DNA from: an uncultured Alphaproteobacteria bacterium
GTDB lineage: Bacteria > Pseudomonadota > Alphaproteobacteria > Rhodobacterales > Rhodobacteraceae
Direction of reading: 5' to 3'
Length of the DNA: 64,000 bases
NCBI GenBank assembly: GCA_902581005.1
Contig: CACHMT010000001.1
Span: forward strand, 124,001-188,000
Positions 17,508-27,122 of the stretch are shown here, in pieces (positions within the stretch are counted from its first letter, which is position 1; each line of letters opens with the position of its first letter). The notes under the pieces were generated by a model. The model ran no database searches and was not told the DNA's origin. It saw only the letters and a list, made by a program, of their open reading frames with translations. A program made the translations under genes and the position numbers.

Positions 17508-17824
17508 GTACTCTCGTCAATCCAATTTTTTAAATCTGTCTTAGGTGCCGCCCCAATTTTAGATGAGATCATTTCTCCATCTTTAAATATAAATAGCGCT
17601 GGAATGCCTCTAACACCTAATCTGCTTGGGCTATTTGGGTTTTCATCAACATTGATTTTTGCAATCTTAACTTTTTCTCCATATTCCTCAGACAACTCTT
17701 CCAAAGCTGGTCCTATTTGTTTACATGGCCCGCACCACTCCGCCCAAAAATCGATTACTACAGGAACCGAGCTCTTTATCACTTGCTCTTCAAAAGTCTC
17801 ATCCGTTACGTTAAATGTTGCCAT
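17504..17824 (-). CDS. trxA: Thioredoxin
   Basis: Cytoplasmic dithiol-disulfide reductant. The active site WCGPCK (30-35) and the cis-Pro region [14 protein letters not shown] are canonical; the length of 106 is that of classical TrxA. A strong ribosome site, AAGGAGT, lies a few bases before the ATG. It is the last gene of the leftward run regB-tsaE-sbcB-trxA, 17 bp after sbcB. In many Rhodobacterales the genes preceding trxA here are addB and addA, as far as I recall; here sbcB takes that place. Confidence 0.97.
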   Translation of the reverse strand: MATFNVTDETFEEQVIKSSVPVVIDFWAEWCGPCKQIGPALEELSEEYGEKVKIAKINVDENPNSPSRLGVRGIPALFIFKDGEMISSKIGAAPKTDLKNWIDEST

Positions 17825-17841
17825 GGTTTACTCCTTGTTTT

Positions 17842-19263
17842 TTATCTTTTTTGATAATAAGTTTCTTTAAAATAATTTCTGATATCTCTAAGCTCAAAAA
17901 CAAATTCCCTGAGTTTAGTATTAGAGTCGTTTTCAATAATTTCAATCTCTTTGTCAAAATCGTCGCAAGTTTTCCATTTTTCTTTATTAGTACTTGTTAA
18001 TTGATCTTCAACCGAGCGCTCAATTTTGTCTCTTACACTTAATGGTAAGGTTTGAGGGCACTCCTCATAAATAAGCCTTAGCCCAAAATAAGAAAAACGT
18101 TTATCAGAAAATTCCTGGCATAAATTATATCTATTTGACCAATTCTCATTCCTAAACTGTTGTTTCAGTTTTTGGTCCTTATGGCTCGGAAATCCACCAA
18201 TATATAATGTTTCCTCTGCCATAATATCTTCTTGTGATCCGCTTAATTCTTTCTCTTGTTTATTCTCCTCTGCGATATTCAAAAGCATTGACGCTATATT
18301 TTGTTTTAAGGAAGAAGCATTCTCTAAGACCTCAGATCTTTTTTGAAATTCATTTATATTTATTGAATCGAAAAACCAACTATCCTCAACTTGCTTTTTT
18401 TTCAGCAATATTGGACCTTTGTTTGGTTTTACAAATTTAAGAAATTTTTGACCAGAAATATAAATATCTCTTAAATCCTTTAAATTTAATTCAATTAAAT
18501 CCTGAGGGTCGTAATTTAGATCGAAGAGAACTGGGAAATTATAAGCGGGATGACTAAACAGAAAAGTTCCTGAGATTGGCGTTGTTTTCCCGTAAAATGT
18601 TTGGCATAGAAATACTATTTTCTCTTCGGACAGGGTATTGTACACCCGTGACTTATTTGCGCCATCTAAAAATGATCGCCAAAAACTAGGTTTTCTTTTG
18701 GATATAAGTTGTGCCAGTTGTTTTGTAGCCATAACATCACCAAAAGCATCATGGGCAAGGTGATTAATGGCATTTGCTGGTGCTATTTGGTCTAGCTTAA
18801 AAGTCTTCTTCTTTTTTTCGTTAATAGGGACATTAATTGTATTCGGGAAAAAAAAATCAACCGTTCGTAATAGCTCCAGCAAGTCCGCCCTATGGTTATT
18901 ATTCCTACTTGTCAAATATGGGTCAAGAAGCGCTCTGAATAATGAGTGTCTTAAGAATTCCTCATCAAAATTTATGCTGTTATAGCCTATAAATATGGAA
19001 GGTGACCATTTAATAAACTTTTCTTCCAGTTTCCGAAGCATCTCGTAGTGCGAAAATTCCGTTTTTATTAGTTTGGCATAATCGGTGTTGTTTACTTTGA
19101 GAGCAAAAGGACTTGGGATTAGTCCGGGCTTCAATCTACATCTATATTCAAATGCCTCTATCTCGTTGAACTCTTTGGAGACTTTAGTTGCCCCGACCTG
19201 AAGAATTTGATCCCAAACTGGGTCCCTACCAGTTGTCTCAAAGTCATAAAAAATTAAATCCAT
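17842..19263 (-). CDS. sbcB: Exodeoxyribonuclease I (DEDDh exonuclease)
   Basis: Processive single-strand 3'-to-5' DNA exonuclease used in recombination and mismatch repair. The N-terminal DEDDh domain shows Exo I (YDFETTG at 6-12), Exo II (GYNSINFDEEFLRHSLF), and Exo III with catalytic His (HDAFGDVMAT). The spacing, DPY and RADLLELLR segments follow E. coli ExoI, and the remaining 270 residues correspond to its SH3-like and helical C-terminal domains, though weakly conserved. At 473 residues it is full length. It lies between tsaE (11 bp) and trxA (17 bp) in one leftward unit. Confidence 0.88.
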   Translation of the reverse strand: MDLIFYDFETTGRDPVWDQILQVGATKVSKEFNEIEAFEYRCRLKPGLIPSPFALKVNNTDYAKLIKTEFSHYEMLRKLEEKFIKWSPSIFIGYNSINFDEEFLRHSLFRALLDPYLTSRNNNHRADLLELLRTVDFFFPNTINVPINEKKKKTFKLDQIAPANAINHLAHDAFGDVMATKQLAQLISKRKPSFWRSFLDGANKSRVYNTLSEEKIVFLCQTFYGKTTPISGTFLFSHPAYNFPVLFDLNYDPQDLIELNLKDLRDIYISGQKFLKFVKPNKGPILLKKKQVEDSWFFDSININEFQKRSEVLENASSLKQNIASMLLNIAEENKQEKELSGSQEDIMAEETLYIGGFPSHKDQKLKQQFRNENWSNRYNLCQEFSDKRFSYFGLRLIYEECPQTLPLSVRDKIERSVEDQLTSTNKEKWKTCDDFDKEIEIIENDSNTKLREFVFELRDIRNYFKETYYQKR

Positions 19264-19274
19264 GTTTTCTTATT

Positions 19275-19799
19275 CTAAATATTTTCATTATTAAAATGTC
19301 TACTAACCAGTAAAGGGCCAATCAAATCATCCCACCCATCTCCAAAAAAAGCAACTTCAACGTCTCTATACTCTTTGAGCTTTTTTGTTTCTAGTATATT
19401 TATGCTTACATACCGTGATAGGCTTCTTTTTTCTAAAATTTCTGGCCATTCTAAAATAGTAATCTGACTATCAAAGACATCTGGGATCCCCAACTCAAAT
19501 AGCTCCAACTCACTTTTAACCTTGTAAAGGTCAATGTGTGAAATTTTACGGCACTTAAATTCGTAGCTTTGAACCAAAGAAAATGTTGGTGACGAAATCT
19601 CCTCAATACCTATATTTTCTTTTTTCGCATATGCTTTAATTATCAGTCTAGCAAACTCCGTCTTTCCAGAGCCGACCTTGCCAGAAAGAAGTAGCAAGTC
19701 ACTATTTTCTGTATTTTCTGCAAAAATTTTTGCTATCTCAGCTAAATCGAGGAGTTCCAAATCAAATGACCGTAATATAATAGAGGGCTCAGCTAACAT
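19275..19799 (-). CDS. tsaE: tRNA threonylcarbamoyladenosine biosynthesis ATPase TsaE
   Basis: ATPase partner of TsaB and TsaD in making t6A37 in ANN-decoding tRNAs. The P-loop GKVGSGKT (40-47) varies from the common GDLGAGKT. ISSPTFSLVQSYEF, the HIDLYK motif and ILEWPE are all present. At 174 residues it is slightly longer than the roughly 150-160 typical. Its 5' end overlaps regB by 11 bp, a coupling often seen in Rhodobacterales between the sensor kinase and tsaE genes. Confidence 0.92.
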   Translation of the reverse strand: MLAEPSIILRSFDLELLDLAEIAKIFAENTENSDLLLLSGKVGSGKTEFARLIIKAYAKKENIGIEEISSPTFSLVQSYEFKCRKISHIDLYKVKSELELFELGIPDVFDSQITILEWPEILEKRSLSRYVSINILETKKLKEYRDVEVAFFGDGWDDLIGPLLVSRHFNNENI

Positions 19800-21204
19800 T
19801 TCTTGGGTTCTCCTTCATTTTTGCTTTCTTATCCCGTTGCAAGACTTCGATAGATGACCTTTCCCATGAGATCTCGACTTTTGCCCCCGTTATTCGCTTT
19901 TTACCATCATTGTCAATTTGTTTAATATTTGAGAATTTCAACCGGCCATTTGTTTTCTCCAATAAAATATTTGCAATGAATAAACCAAGACCCATTCCTT
20001 CTTCGGATGTTCTATTTTTAACCTCCATTAAAGAGAAATTACTTCTCTTTAGAAATGGTTCTCCAATAACACTTGTAATATCATTAGGAAACCCTTCACC
20101 ATCATCAGTTATCTCTAAATTTATTTTTTTGGAGTTAGTTATTAAGTTTATATCCACATTGAATTTAGAAAATTTAAGTGCATTGTGAACGATATTTCTT
20201 ATACCATGTATAAGTTCAGGTTCTCTTTTAATCAAAGGTATCATTTTTTCTTTTATTGAAATACCATCATGACTTTGAATCACCCCGTTAAGTCTGAAAA
20301 TTATTTTCTTCTTAAAGTTTTTATAAGGCTGACTAGCTTCAAAAAGAAGTGTGAAAAAATCAATGATTTTGACGTACTGATCATCTTTTCCAAGTGACCC
20401 CATGTCCGAAATTATAGTCTTACATCTCTCAATTTGTTCGTATATTAGTTTTATATCTTGGTATATCGGGTTTTCGCTATCAATTTCGCTAAGAAGCTCC
20501 GATGAGGCCAATTTAATCGTTGCGAGCGGAGAACCCAATTCGTGGCCCAAAGCGGCAACTACACCTGTCAGGGCCGTTAGTTTTCTTTCTCTCTCCAAAG
20601 CAACTTGAGTGGCCTGAAGCGCTTTATTCATATTTGAATTATCCAAAAATATTCTTCTCACATAACTGCCTAAAAATGTCATTGTAATTATCAACGAAGT
20701 TGAGAAACCGACTAATAAAATTTCTGGAGGCATTAATACATCTCCAAAGCTGTCAAGAATAGAAAAATTTTCAAAGCTCAATACTAATATGCATAGAAAT
20801 GTCATTACACCAAGAGCAATAAGGTAACCTACTGGCAAAGAAGATGCAGATACAACAGCCGGTACAATTATAAGCATCGAAAATGGATTGCTTATTCCAC
20901 CGGAAAAATAAAGTAATAACGAAATTTGGGTCAAGTCAAAAGAAAGAAATAAAAATGTCTTTAAAGCCGATAATCTCTTTTCTGTTTTGAAGTAAATGCT
21001 ACATGTAAGGTTAATGATACAAGAAAATAAAATTATTGTAAGACATGCCTCAACATTAAACGTAAGGCCAAGAACCAAATCAGTAACTGCTATTGCAACA
21101 CCTTGTCCAACTATCGCCAGCCAGCGTAAATTTACTAGAGTTTTAGGCTTAATCCAACTTTCATTTAAATAGATTTGCCTTTTCATTGAATTCATCATTT
21201 TCAA
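19789..21204 (-). CDS. regB: Redox sensor histidine kinase RegB/PrrB
   Basis: Membrane histidine kinase that reports respiratory redox state through the ubiquinone pool and phosphorylates RegA. About six membrane segments span residues 27-185. The conserved quinone-binding GGxxNPF motif is GGISNPF at 102-108. The phospho-acceptor is His221 in HELGSPLATI. The redox-active cysteine equivalent is Cys261 in ERC, and the ATP-binding G box is GMGLGLFIA. These together are diagnostic of the RegB/PrrB/ActS group. It diverges from regA over 157 bp; senC/prrC, which accompanies these genes in Rhodobacter, is not here. Alternative starts at nearby ATGs change only the first few residues. Confidence 0.95.
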   Translation of the reverse strand: MKMMNSMKRQIYLNESWIKPKTLVNLRWLAIVGQGVAIAVTDLVLGLTFNVEACLTIILFSCIINLTCSIYFKTEKRLSALKTFLFLSFDLTQISLLLYFSGGISNPFSMLIIVPAVVSASSLPVGYLIALGVMTFLCILVLSFENFSILDSFGDVLMPPEILLVGFSTSLIITMTFLGSYVRRIFLDNSNMNKALQATQVALERERKLTALTGVVAALGHELGSPLATIKLASSELLSEIDSENPIYQDIKLIYEQIERCKTIISDMGSLGKDDQYVKIIDFFTLLFEASQPYKNFKKKIIFRLNGVIQSHDGISIKEKMIPLIKREPELIHGIRNIVHNALKFSKFNVDINLITNSKKINLEITDDGEGFPNDITSVIGEPFLKRSNFSLMEVKNRTSEEGMGLGLFIANILLEKTNGRLKFSNIKQIDNDGKKRITGAKVEISWERSSIEVLQRDKKAKMKENPRNVS

Positions 21205-21309
21205 AGCTGAAGTACTGAATACTAAATAATGTCTAACATACTTTTTATCAAATTATTGTAAAATTAATTAGTGTTATTAAATGCGCTGTAAGAATACTCA
21301 GGAAAATGT

Positions 21310-21339
21310 TTGACGGGAAGTAATTTTGGAACATATTAT
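21310..21339 (+). promoter_or_regulatory. Candidate sigma70-like promoter of regA
   Basis: TTGACG at 21310-21315 and TATTAT at 21334-21339 are separated by 18 bp; each hexamer has one mismatch to consensus. They lie 23 bp ahead of the regA ATG, with AAGGA near 21346 as ribosome site. Transcription start would fall close to the ribosome site, giving a very short leader. Positions are seen; activity is inferred. Confidence 0.45.
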
Positions 21340-21344
21340 CCACA
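21336..21344 (+). promoter_or_regulatory. Perfect DnaA-box sequence in the regA promoter
   Basis: TTATCCACA, the strong DnaA-box consensus, overlaps the candidate -10 element of regA. Binding there would be expected to repress regA transcription. A 9-mer like this is expected roughly once by chance in 64 kb of both strands at this base composition, and a second copy lies inside hemH at 10321-10329, so functional meaning is uncertain. Confidence 0.25.
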
Positions 21345-21361
21345 AAGAAGGACGTTTGTAG

Positions 21362-21916
21362 ATGTTAGATGAAACTAATTACAAAATAGACGAGAACAAT
21401 TCTCTACTTATCTTGGATGATGACCAACCATTCTTGAAAAGATTGAGTGTGGCGATGGAAAAACGAGGTTTTAACGTATTTCCAGCCAGTTCTATGGCAG
21501 ACTTTAGCAGAATCATAGAAAGTGACTGTCCAAACTACGCGATAATTGACCTTAGGCTTAGCGATGGAACTGGATTAGATGCTGTTGAAAGTATAAGAAA
21601 TATAAACCCAGAGTCAAAAATCATAGTGCTTACCGGTTATGGTGCAATAGCCACAGCGGTTGCTGCAGTCAAAATAGGCGCAATTGATTATTTGTCGAAG
21701 CCAGCAGACGCAAACGATATTTTAAACGCCCTCGTTTTTAGTGACAAGAGTAAACCTCCTCCGCCAGTCAATCCGATGTCGGCAGATAGGGTAAAGTGGG
21801 AGCATATTCAAAGGATATTTGAACTATGCAATAGAAATGTATCTGAGACTGCTAGGAGATTGAACATGCATAGAAGGACATTACAAAGAATCTTAGCAAA
21901 AAGAAGCCCTAGATAA
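21362..21916 (+). CDS. regA: Redox response regulator RegA/PrrA/ActR
   Basis: Global regulator of respiration, carbon and nitrogen fixation and, where present, photosynthesis genes. The receiver domain has the acidic cluster Asp19-Asp21, phospho-acceptor Asp63 and Lys113. A poly-proline hinge (PPPP, 132-135) joins it to the Fis-like DNA-binding helix-turn-helix at about 157-181 (NVSETARRLNMHRRTLQRIL). The output domain is nearly invariant in this family and is unmistakable here. Length 184 is standard. Divergent from its cognate kinase gene regB; convergent with the UbiH-type gene, stops 4 bp apart. Confidence 0.98.
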   Translation: MLDETNYKIDENNSLLILDDDQPFLKRLSVAMEKRGFNVFPASSMADFSRIIESDCPNYAIIDLRLSDGTGLDAVESIRNINPESKIIVLTGYGAIATAVAAVKIGAIDYLSKPADANDILNALVFSDKSKPPPPVNPMSADRVKWEHIQRIFELCNRNVSETARRLNMHRRTLQRILAKRSPR

Positions 21917-21920
21917 TTCT

Positions 21921-23141
21921 TTATTGTTTAAGCAGCCTAGGAAGATTTCCATACTCACCTGCAGCTTCCTTTACAAAAAAACTCTTTAAGAGATCAGATC
22001 TATCAAGTGCGTTCATACCCAGCTCTCTCAAAGTTTTAAAGTAAAAATTATTATTCGAGAAAAGTGTGTTTATAAAATCCGTATAAGTTGCTAGGGATAT
22101 CCTGTCGAATGATCTCCATGATTCATATTGTTTTAAGAGATCATTGCTTCCAAGATCTAAACCTAATTTTTTACCTTTCAAAAGGATATCAACCAAAGAG
22201 GCAACATCTCTTAAACCTAGATTCAGGCCCTGTCCAGCGAGTGGGTGTATTGCTTGAGCTGAGTCTCCAATAAAAACTTTTCTATTATCAATAGTGTCTC
22301 TTAAAAACCTTAGATAAAGTGGGAATATTTTTTTTTCACCTATCAATGAAGGGTTTGTTAAGATGTCTCCAATGTTATCCTGTAAATAGTTTATAAATTT
22401 TTCATCCTTGGATTTGCTTATTTTATTTCCAATTTCTATTGGCAGACTCCAAACAAAAGTCGACCGTTTTCCTTGCAGAGGAAGTATTGCTAACGGGCCA
22501 CCTGACAAAAATAATTGATGAGCGACGGATTTGTGCTCGTTTTGATGGGACAAGTTTCCAACGATCGCTAACTGGTTATAACTTTTTTTGAAAAAAATTT
22601 TATTCAGGCGTTTTGCAAAGCCCGACTCTCTACCATCACTAATAATAAATATTTCAGTGCTAATCAACGATTTGTCAGAAAGCATGATCTTAGTTTCGAA
22701 ACTATTTGTATGATCCTCAATTACTTCTTTGGAGTTAATCAATTGGATTTTTTTGTTTCTATTAAGCTCTGAACCAAGCACTTTTCTCAAATAAAAGTCC
22801 TCTATCATGTAGCTAGAAGGGTCAACCTCACGGGTTTCTTTATTAAACTCTAATAAATGTCTTATCGTGTCACTAGAATTCTTTCTTGTCGAAAGCATAA
22901 TATTTTCTATAGGGCTCACGTTTAATCTTTTCGGGTCCCATAGGCCAATATTAACTAATAAATTCTTTGAGGTTCTTGATAGAGCATAGGTTCGTCCCTT
23001 ATTTCTCTTTATTCGATCCTCCTCTGAAGTTCCATCAACAACGGTTACATCCAATCCTTTTGATGCAAGCGCTATCGCCATTGTACTTCCAATCAAACCC
23101 GCACCTGCAATAACAATTTGTCTTTTTTTTGTACTTTTCAT
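21921..23141 (-). CDS. UbiH/UbiF/COQ6-family FAD-dependent hydroxylase
   Basis: Flavoprotein monooxygenase that hydroxylates the ubiquinone ring. The N-terminal dinucleotide-binding GAGLIG motif is at about 13-18, and the second FAD motif GDSAQAIHPLAGQGLNLGLRD is near residue 290, the hallmark of the UbiH/COQ6 family. Which ring position it hydroxylates cannot be read from sequence; many alphaproteobacteria use one or two such enzymes for several steps. The ATG at 23141 is preferred over TTG at 23147. At 406 residues it is normal. Its product would feed the quinone pool sensed by neighbouring RegB. Confidence 0.9.
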   Translation of the reverse strand: MKSTKKRQIVIAGAGLIGSTMAIALASKGLDVTVVDGTSEEDRIKRNKGRTYALSRTSKNLLVNIGLWDPKRLNVSPIENIMLSTRKNSSDTIRHLLEFNKETREVDPSSYMIEDFYLRKVLGSELNRNKKIQLINSKEVIEDHTNSFETKIMLSDKSLISTEIFIISDGRESGFAKRLNKIFFKKSYNQLAIVGNLSHQNEHKSVAHQLFLSGGPLAILPLQGKRSTFVWSLPIEIGNKISKSKDEKFINYLQDNIGDILTNPSLIGEKKIFPLYLRFLRDTIDNRKVFIGDSAQAIHPLAGQGLNLGLRDVASLVDILLKGKKLGLDLGSNDLLKQYESWRSFDRISLATYTDFINTLFSNNNFYFKTLRELGMNALDRSDLLKSFFVKEAAGEYGNLPRLLKQ

Positions 23142-23242
23142 GAGCAAAGCAGCGATTAATTGAATTTAAAAATAATATATTTAGTAAATAATTTATCTAG
23201 TTTATTATATCAAAAAGTAAATAAAACCAACCAACAATAAAA

Positions 23243-24574
23243 ATGGACTTTGAGAATTTAAATAATAAAAAAATTAAGGATGTCAGTGGGTTAATTGAGA
23301 ACGGGCAGATATGCCCGGAGGAACTCACTCGTTTTTATTTGCAAAAAATATCGAATGACCCTAGGTCGGAAGAAGTCTTTACTGAAGTCTATAAAAAATC
23401 TGCACTAGCGTCAGCTAAGGAGTCAAAAAAAAGAGCCAAAGTCGGGTTAAGAAAAGGAGTTCTTGATGGAATTCCAATATCAGTAAAGGACCTAGCCGAT
23501 ATTAAGGGAAAACTAACAGGCGGTGGATCGTCTCTAACTAGTAAAGAAAAAGCGAGGAATAACGCTACTTTTGTTGATAATTTACAATCTCAGGGAGTAA
23601 TCATTTTGGGTAAGACACATATGACTGAGCTTGCTTTTTCAGGCCTTGGTCTAAATCCCATCACCGCGACCCCTGCGAACCCATTTAATGAGAAACTTGT
23701 TTCTGGAGGATCTTCCTCGGGATCGGCGGTATCTGTTTCTAGAAATTATTGTTTTGCATCAATTGGATCAGATACTGGTGGGTCTGTTAGAATCCCTGCA
23801 GCTTGGAATAATCTAGTAGGATTGAAAACAACTCATAATCTTATTGACTTAACTGGTGTTTTGAACCTTTGTCCTAGCTTTGATACCCTTGGGCCCATTT
23901 GCAGAAATGTTGACGACACCAATTTGCTTTTTAACGGCATGATTAATAGAAAGCTTCAAAAACTCAGAAAATGTAGCCCTGACAATTTCAAGTTTTTAGT
24001 TATAAAAGATATGTTTTTTGAAGGTATAGATAGCGACATAAATGATAGCTTTAATGTCGGCATCGAAAAGATAATAAAAAGCGGTGCACATGTAAAATAT
24101 AAGAACATCTCAGAAATTGATAGCGCATTTGAAATAAGCAAAACTGTTTTTCCAGCTGAGGCTTATGGCATGTGGCAACATGAAATTGAAAAAAACCCTG
24201 AAAAAATGTTTGCCCCCATTCGGGAAAGGTTTCGTAGTGGAAAAAATATCTTAGCACATGACTATGTATATTCCCTCCAAAGATTATTTGAATTGAGGAT
24301 GAGTTTTCTAAAGAAAGTTATTGGATTCGACGCTATATTGGCACCAACCTCACCCATAAAACCCCCAAGCATTAGACAATTATTAGATAGTCATAAATTC
24401 TTTACAGAAATGAATTTATTAGCTTTACGAAATACTCGAATGGCGAACTCTTTAAATTTATGTGCGTTAACATTGCCAACTGAAACAGATTTTTCTGGTT
24501 TAATGCTTATGGGACGTCCTAATAATGAATATGATCTAATGAATATCGGATTAGCTATTGAGAAAATAAAATAA
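23243..24574 (+). CDS. Amidase-signature-family amidase
   Basis: Hydrolyses a carboxamide, substrate unknown. The Ser-cisSer-Lys triad is visible: Lys82 in ISVKD, cis-Ser near 157 in GGSSSGS, and nucleophile Ser181 in SDTGGS. The C-terminal half has the usual APTSP segment. At 443 residues it is typical of stand-alone amidases and shorter than GatA. There is no gatB or gatC nearby, so a role in tRNA amidation is unlikely. It is a single rightward gene with a 101-bp very AT-rich upstream gap and ftsK 94 bp downstream. Confidence 0.9.
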   Translation: MDFENLNNKKIKDVSGLIENGQICPEELTRFYLQKISNDPRSEEVFTEVYKKSALASAKESKKRAKVGLRKGVLDGIPISVKDLADIKGKLTGGGSSLTSKEKARNNATFVDNLQSQGVIILGKTHMTELAFSGLGLNPITATPANPFNEKLVSGGSSSGSAVSVSRNYCFASIGSDTGGSVRIPAAWNNLVGLKTTHNLIDLTGVLNLCPSFDTLGPICRNVDDTNLLFNGMINRKLQKLRKCSPDNFKFLVIKDMFFEGIDSDINDSFNVGIEKIIKSGAHVKYKNISEIDSAFEISKTVFPAEAYGMWQHEIEKNPEKMFAPIRERFRSGKNILAHDYVYSLQRLFELRMSFLKKVIGFDAILAPTSPIKPPSIRQLLDSHKFFTEMNLLALRNTRMANSLNLCALTLPTETDFSGLMLMGRPNNEYDLMNIGLAIEKIK

Positions 24575-24668
24575 TCAAATAAAAGTCTAATCTTTACCTA
24601 GATGACAAAAAAAAGTACTATAAGAAAAAATATATCTTGAAATAACCAAGAAAAAACGAGCAGAAAAA

Positions 24669-27122
24669 ATGTCTTTTTTAGAAAAAGTTGACTATCCAGA
24701 ATCAGCTGCGAAGGAGTATTCAAAAAAGTTTTTACAATTCATCTTTGTAAAAACTCTTGGAATTTTATTATTTTTTTCATCAGTCTTCATATTACTATCT
24801 GTGATCACATACTCCAAAAATGATCCTAGCTTCCGAAATGCAAACGACGGAGAGATTGCAAATCTATTTGGTAAATTTGGCTCTTATTTAGCGGACTCCC
24901 TTCACGTAGCAATCGGAGTTACTATGCTTGCATTACCTATATTCCTATTTGCATGGTCGAGTAGATTTCTCTTTAGTAGCACTCCAATTTATCTTTTCAA
25001 AAGAATAATTTTGCTACCTTTGTTTGTTGGCTTTTTCTCGGTATTTTTATCAACAAATACTCCCCCCAACCACTGGTCTTTTGAGTATGGTCTGGGAGGA
25101 GTATTTGGTGATACATTTTTGAAGAAACTACTAATTTATCAGCCCATCGAAATAAATCAGTGGCTTCAATCGATTGCAGTAATCTGTCTAGCCTTTTCTA
25201 TTTTTTTGTTTTTTCTTGTTGCTGGTTTCAAAAAGCATGAGGTTAACTCTTTAACAAGAAATAGAGTTCGGCATTTAAAGATTTTATTAGTGGGATCATT
25301 TAGAGCTATTAATATTCTCCTAAAAAACATATCTCAATCAGGTAAAGAGAGTTTTAAGACAGATGACCATAAGAATACTTCAGTAAAGCTATGCGACCCC
25401 GCAACAAAAAATAACGCCTATCACGATACAAATATCAATTTTTCTGCTTCTAAGGAAAATGAAAAAGATCTTTTAAATAGAGTTTATAGTAGACCCCCAA
25501 TAAGTATTTTTGGTAATGGAAGGATAAAAACAAGATCAAACAAAATTAAGAGTAGTAGTAGGGCCGCTTCCGAAGCGCAGCCTTCACTAGATTTAACTCA
25601 AAATAAAGAAAAATACCATTATCCCCCATTAGCTCTGCTGAGTGATTATACATATCAATCAGTTAGCTCTGTAAGCTCTGCTTCATTAAATGAAAATGCA
25701 AAAATGCTTGAAGCCGTATTAGAAGATTATGGAGTAAAAGGTAATATTATTTCCGTTAAACCCGGTCCTGTAGTAACTCTTTACGAGCTAGAGCCAGCTG
25801 CGGGTTTGAAAGCTAGCCGAGTAATTTCTTTATCTGAAGATATTGCAAGGTCAATGTCTGCTTTGGCAACCAGAGTCTCTACAATACCAGGTAGATCCGT
25901 TATAGGAATTGAATTACCAAACTCAAGCAGAGAAAAAGTTTTTTTGAAAGAACTTTTGTCATCAAAAAGTTATGAAGATTGCCGTTTCCAACTACCACTG
26001 GCCTTGGGTAAAGATATAGGCGGAGAGCCCGTGATAGCAAATCTGGCGAAAATGCCCCATCTCTTGATAGCAGGAACAACTGGGTCAGGAAAATCAGTTG
26101 GGATCAATACAATGATTCTATCCCTTTTGTACAGGCTTACTCCAGATCAATGTAGACTGATAATGATTGATCCTAAAATGTTAGAACTCTCTGTTTATGA
26201 TGGTATACCTCATCTGCTTAGTCCGGTGGTTACTGACCCCAAGAAAGCAGTAGTAGCCCTCAAGTGGGCGGTATTAGAAATGGAAGATAGATATAAAAAG
26301 ATGTCACGGATGGGAGTTCGAAATATAGAAAGCTTTAACTTAAAGGTAAGCGAAGCAATCAAAAACGGAGAGACTTTCTCAAGAACTGTTCAAGTAGGGT
26401 TTGATCAAAATACAGGTGAGCCGCTTTATGAAGAACAGAGCGAAGAACCCAAAGCATTACCATTTATAGTTATTATAGTTGATGAAATGGCGGACTTAAT
26501 GATGGTTGCAGGAAAAGAGATAGAGGGTTGCATCCAAAGATTGGCACAAATGGCAAGAGCGGCAGGTATACATCTCATTATGGCTACTCAAAGGCCCTCA
26601 GTAGATGTTATTACTGGAACGATAAAGGCAAACTTTCCTACGAGAATTTCTTTCCAAGTAACCTCAAAAATAGATAGTAGAACAATTTTGGGAGAGATGG
26701 GCGCTGAACAACTTCTTGGAATGGGCGATATGCTTTATATGGCTAATGGGGGTAAAGTTACTCGAGTCCACGGTCCTTTCGTATCCGACGCAGAGGTTGA
26801 AGAAATTGTGTCTCATTTAAAGGGACAAGGCGTGCCTGAGTACCGAGAAGAAATATTGGACCCAAAAAATATTGAAAGTAACGATAGCTTTTTTGATCCA
26901 TCAACTACGAGTGGTAATGGCGATGAGGAAGATCTTCTTGAAAACGCATTAGAAATTGTTAGAAGAGATAGGAAGTGCTCAACATCATATATTCAAAGAA
27001 AATTATCAATTGGATATAACAGAGCAGCAAAGATAGTAGAAGCGTTGGAAGAAAAAGGTTTCGTGTCCCCCGCAAACCATGTTGGGAAACGTGATGTATT
27101 AATTCCTGAAAACAACATATGA
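24669..27122 (+). CDS. ftsK: DNA translocase FtsK
   Basis: Septum-anchored DNA pump that clears chromosome ends and activates XerCD at dif. Four membrane helices lie within about residues 27-210, then a poorly conserved polar linker to about 310. The motor follows, with Walker A AGTTGSGKS near 467 and Walker B VIIVDEMADLM near 600. The C-terminal gamma winged-helix (SYIQRKLSIGYNRAAKIVEALEEKG, about 775-800) reads KOPS sites. At 817 residues it is a normal short-linker alphaproteobacterial form. Its stop overlaps the lolA start as ATGA. Confidence 0.97.
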   Translation: MSFLEKVDYPESAAKEYSKKFLQFIFVKTLGILLFFSSVFILLSVITYSKNDPSFRNANDGEIANLFGKFGSYLADSLHVAIGVTMLALPIFLFAWSSRFLFSSTPIYLFKRIILLPLFVGFFSVFLSTNTPPNHWSFEYGLGGVFGDTFLKKLLIYQPIEINQWLQSIAVICLAFSIFLFFLVAGFKKHEVNSLTRNRVRHLKILLVGSFRAINILLKNISQSGKESFKTDDHKNTSVKLCDPATKNNAYHDTNINFSASKENEKDLLNRVYSRPPISIFGNGRIKTRSNKIKSSSRAASEAQPSLDLTQNKEKYHYPPLALLSDYTYQSVSSVSSASLNENAKMLEAVLEDYGVKGNIISVKPGPVVTLYELEPAAGLKASRVISLSEDIARSMSALATRVSTIPGRSVIGIELPNSSREKVFLKELLSSKSYEDCRFQLPLALGKDIGGEPVIANLAKMPHLLIAGTTGSGKSVGINTMILSLLYRLTPDQCRLIMIDPKMLELSVYDGIPHLLSPVVTDPKKAVVALKWAVLEMEDRYKKMSRMGVRNIESFNLKVSEAIKNGETFSRTVQVGFDQNTGEPLYEEQSEEPKALPFIVIIVDEMADLMMVAGKEIEGCIQRLAQMARAAGIHLIMATQRPSVDVITGTIKANFPTRISFQVTSKIDSRTILGEMGAEQLLGMGDMLYMANGGKVTRVHGPFVSDAEVEEIVSHLKGQGVPEYREEILDPKNIESNDSFFDPSTTSGNGDEEDLLENALEIVRRDRKCSTSYIQRKLSIGYNRAAKIVEALEEKGFVSPANHVGKRDVLIPENNI

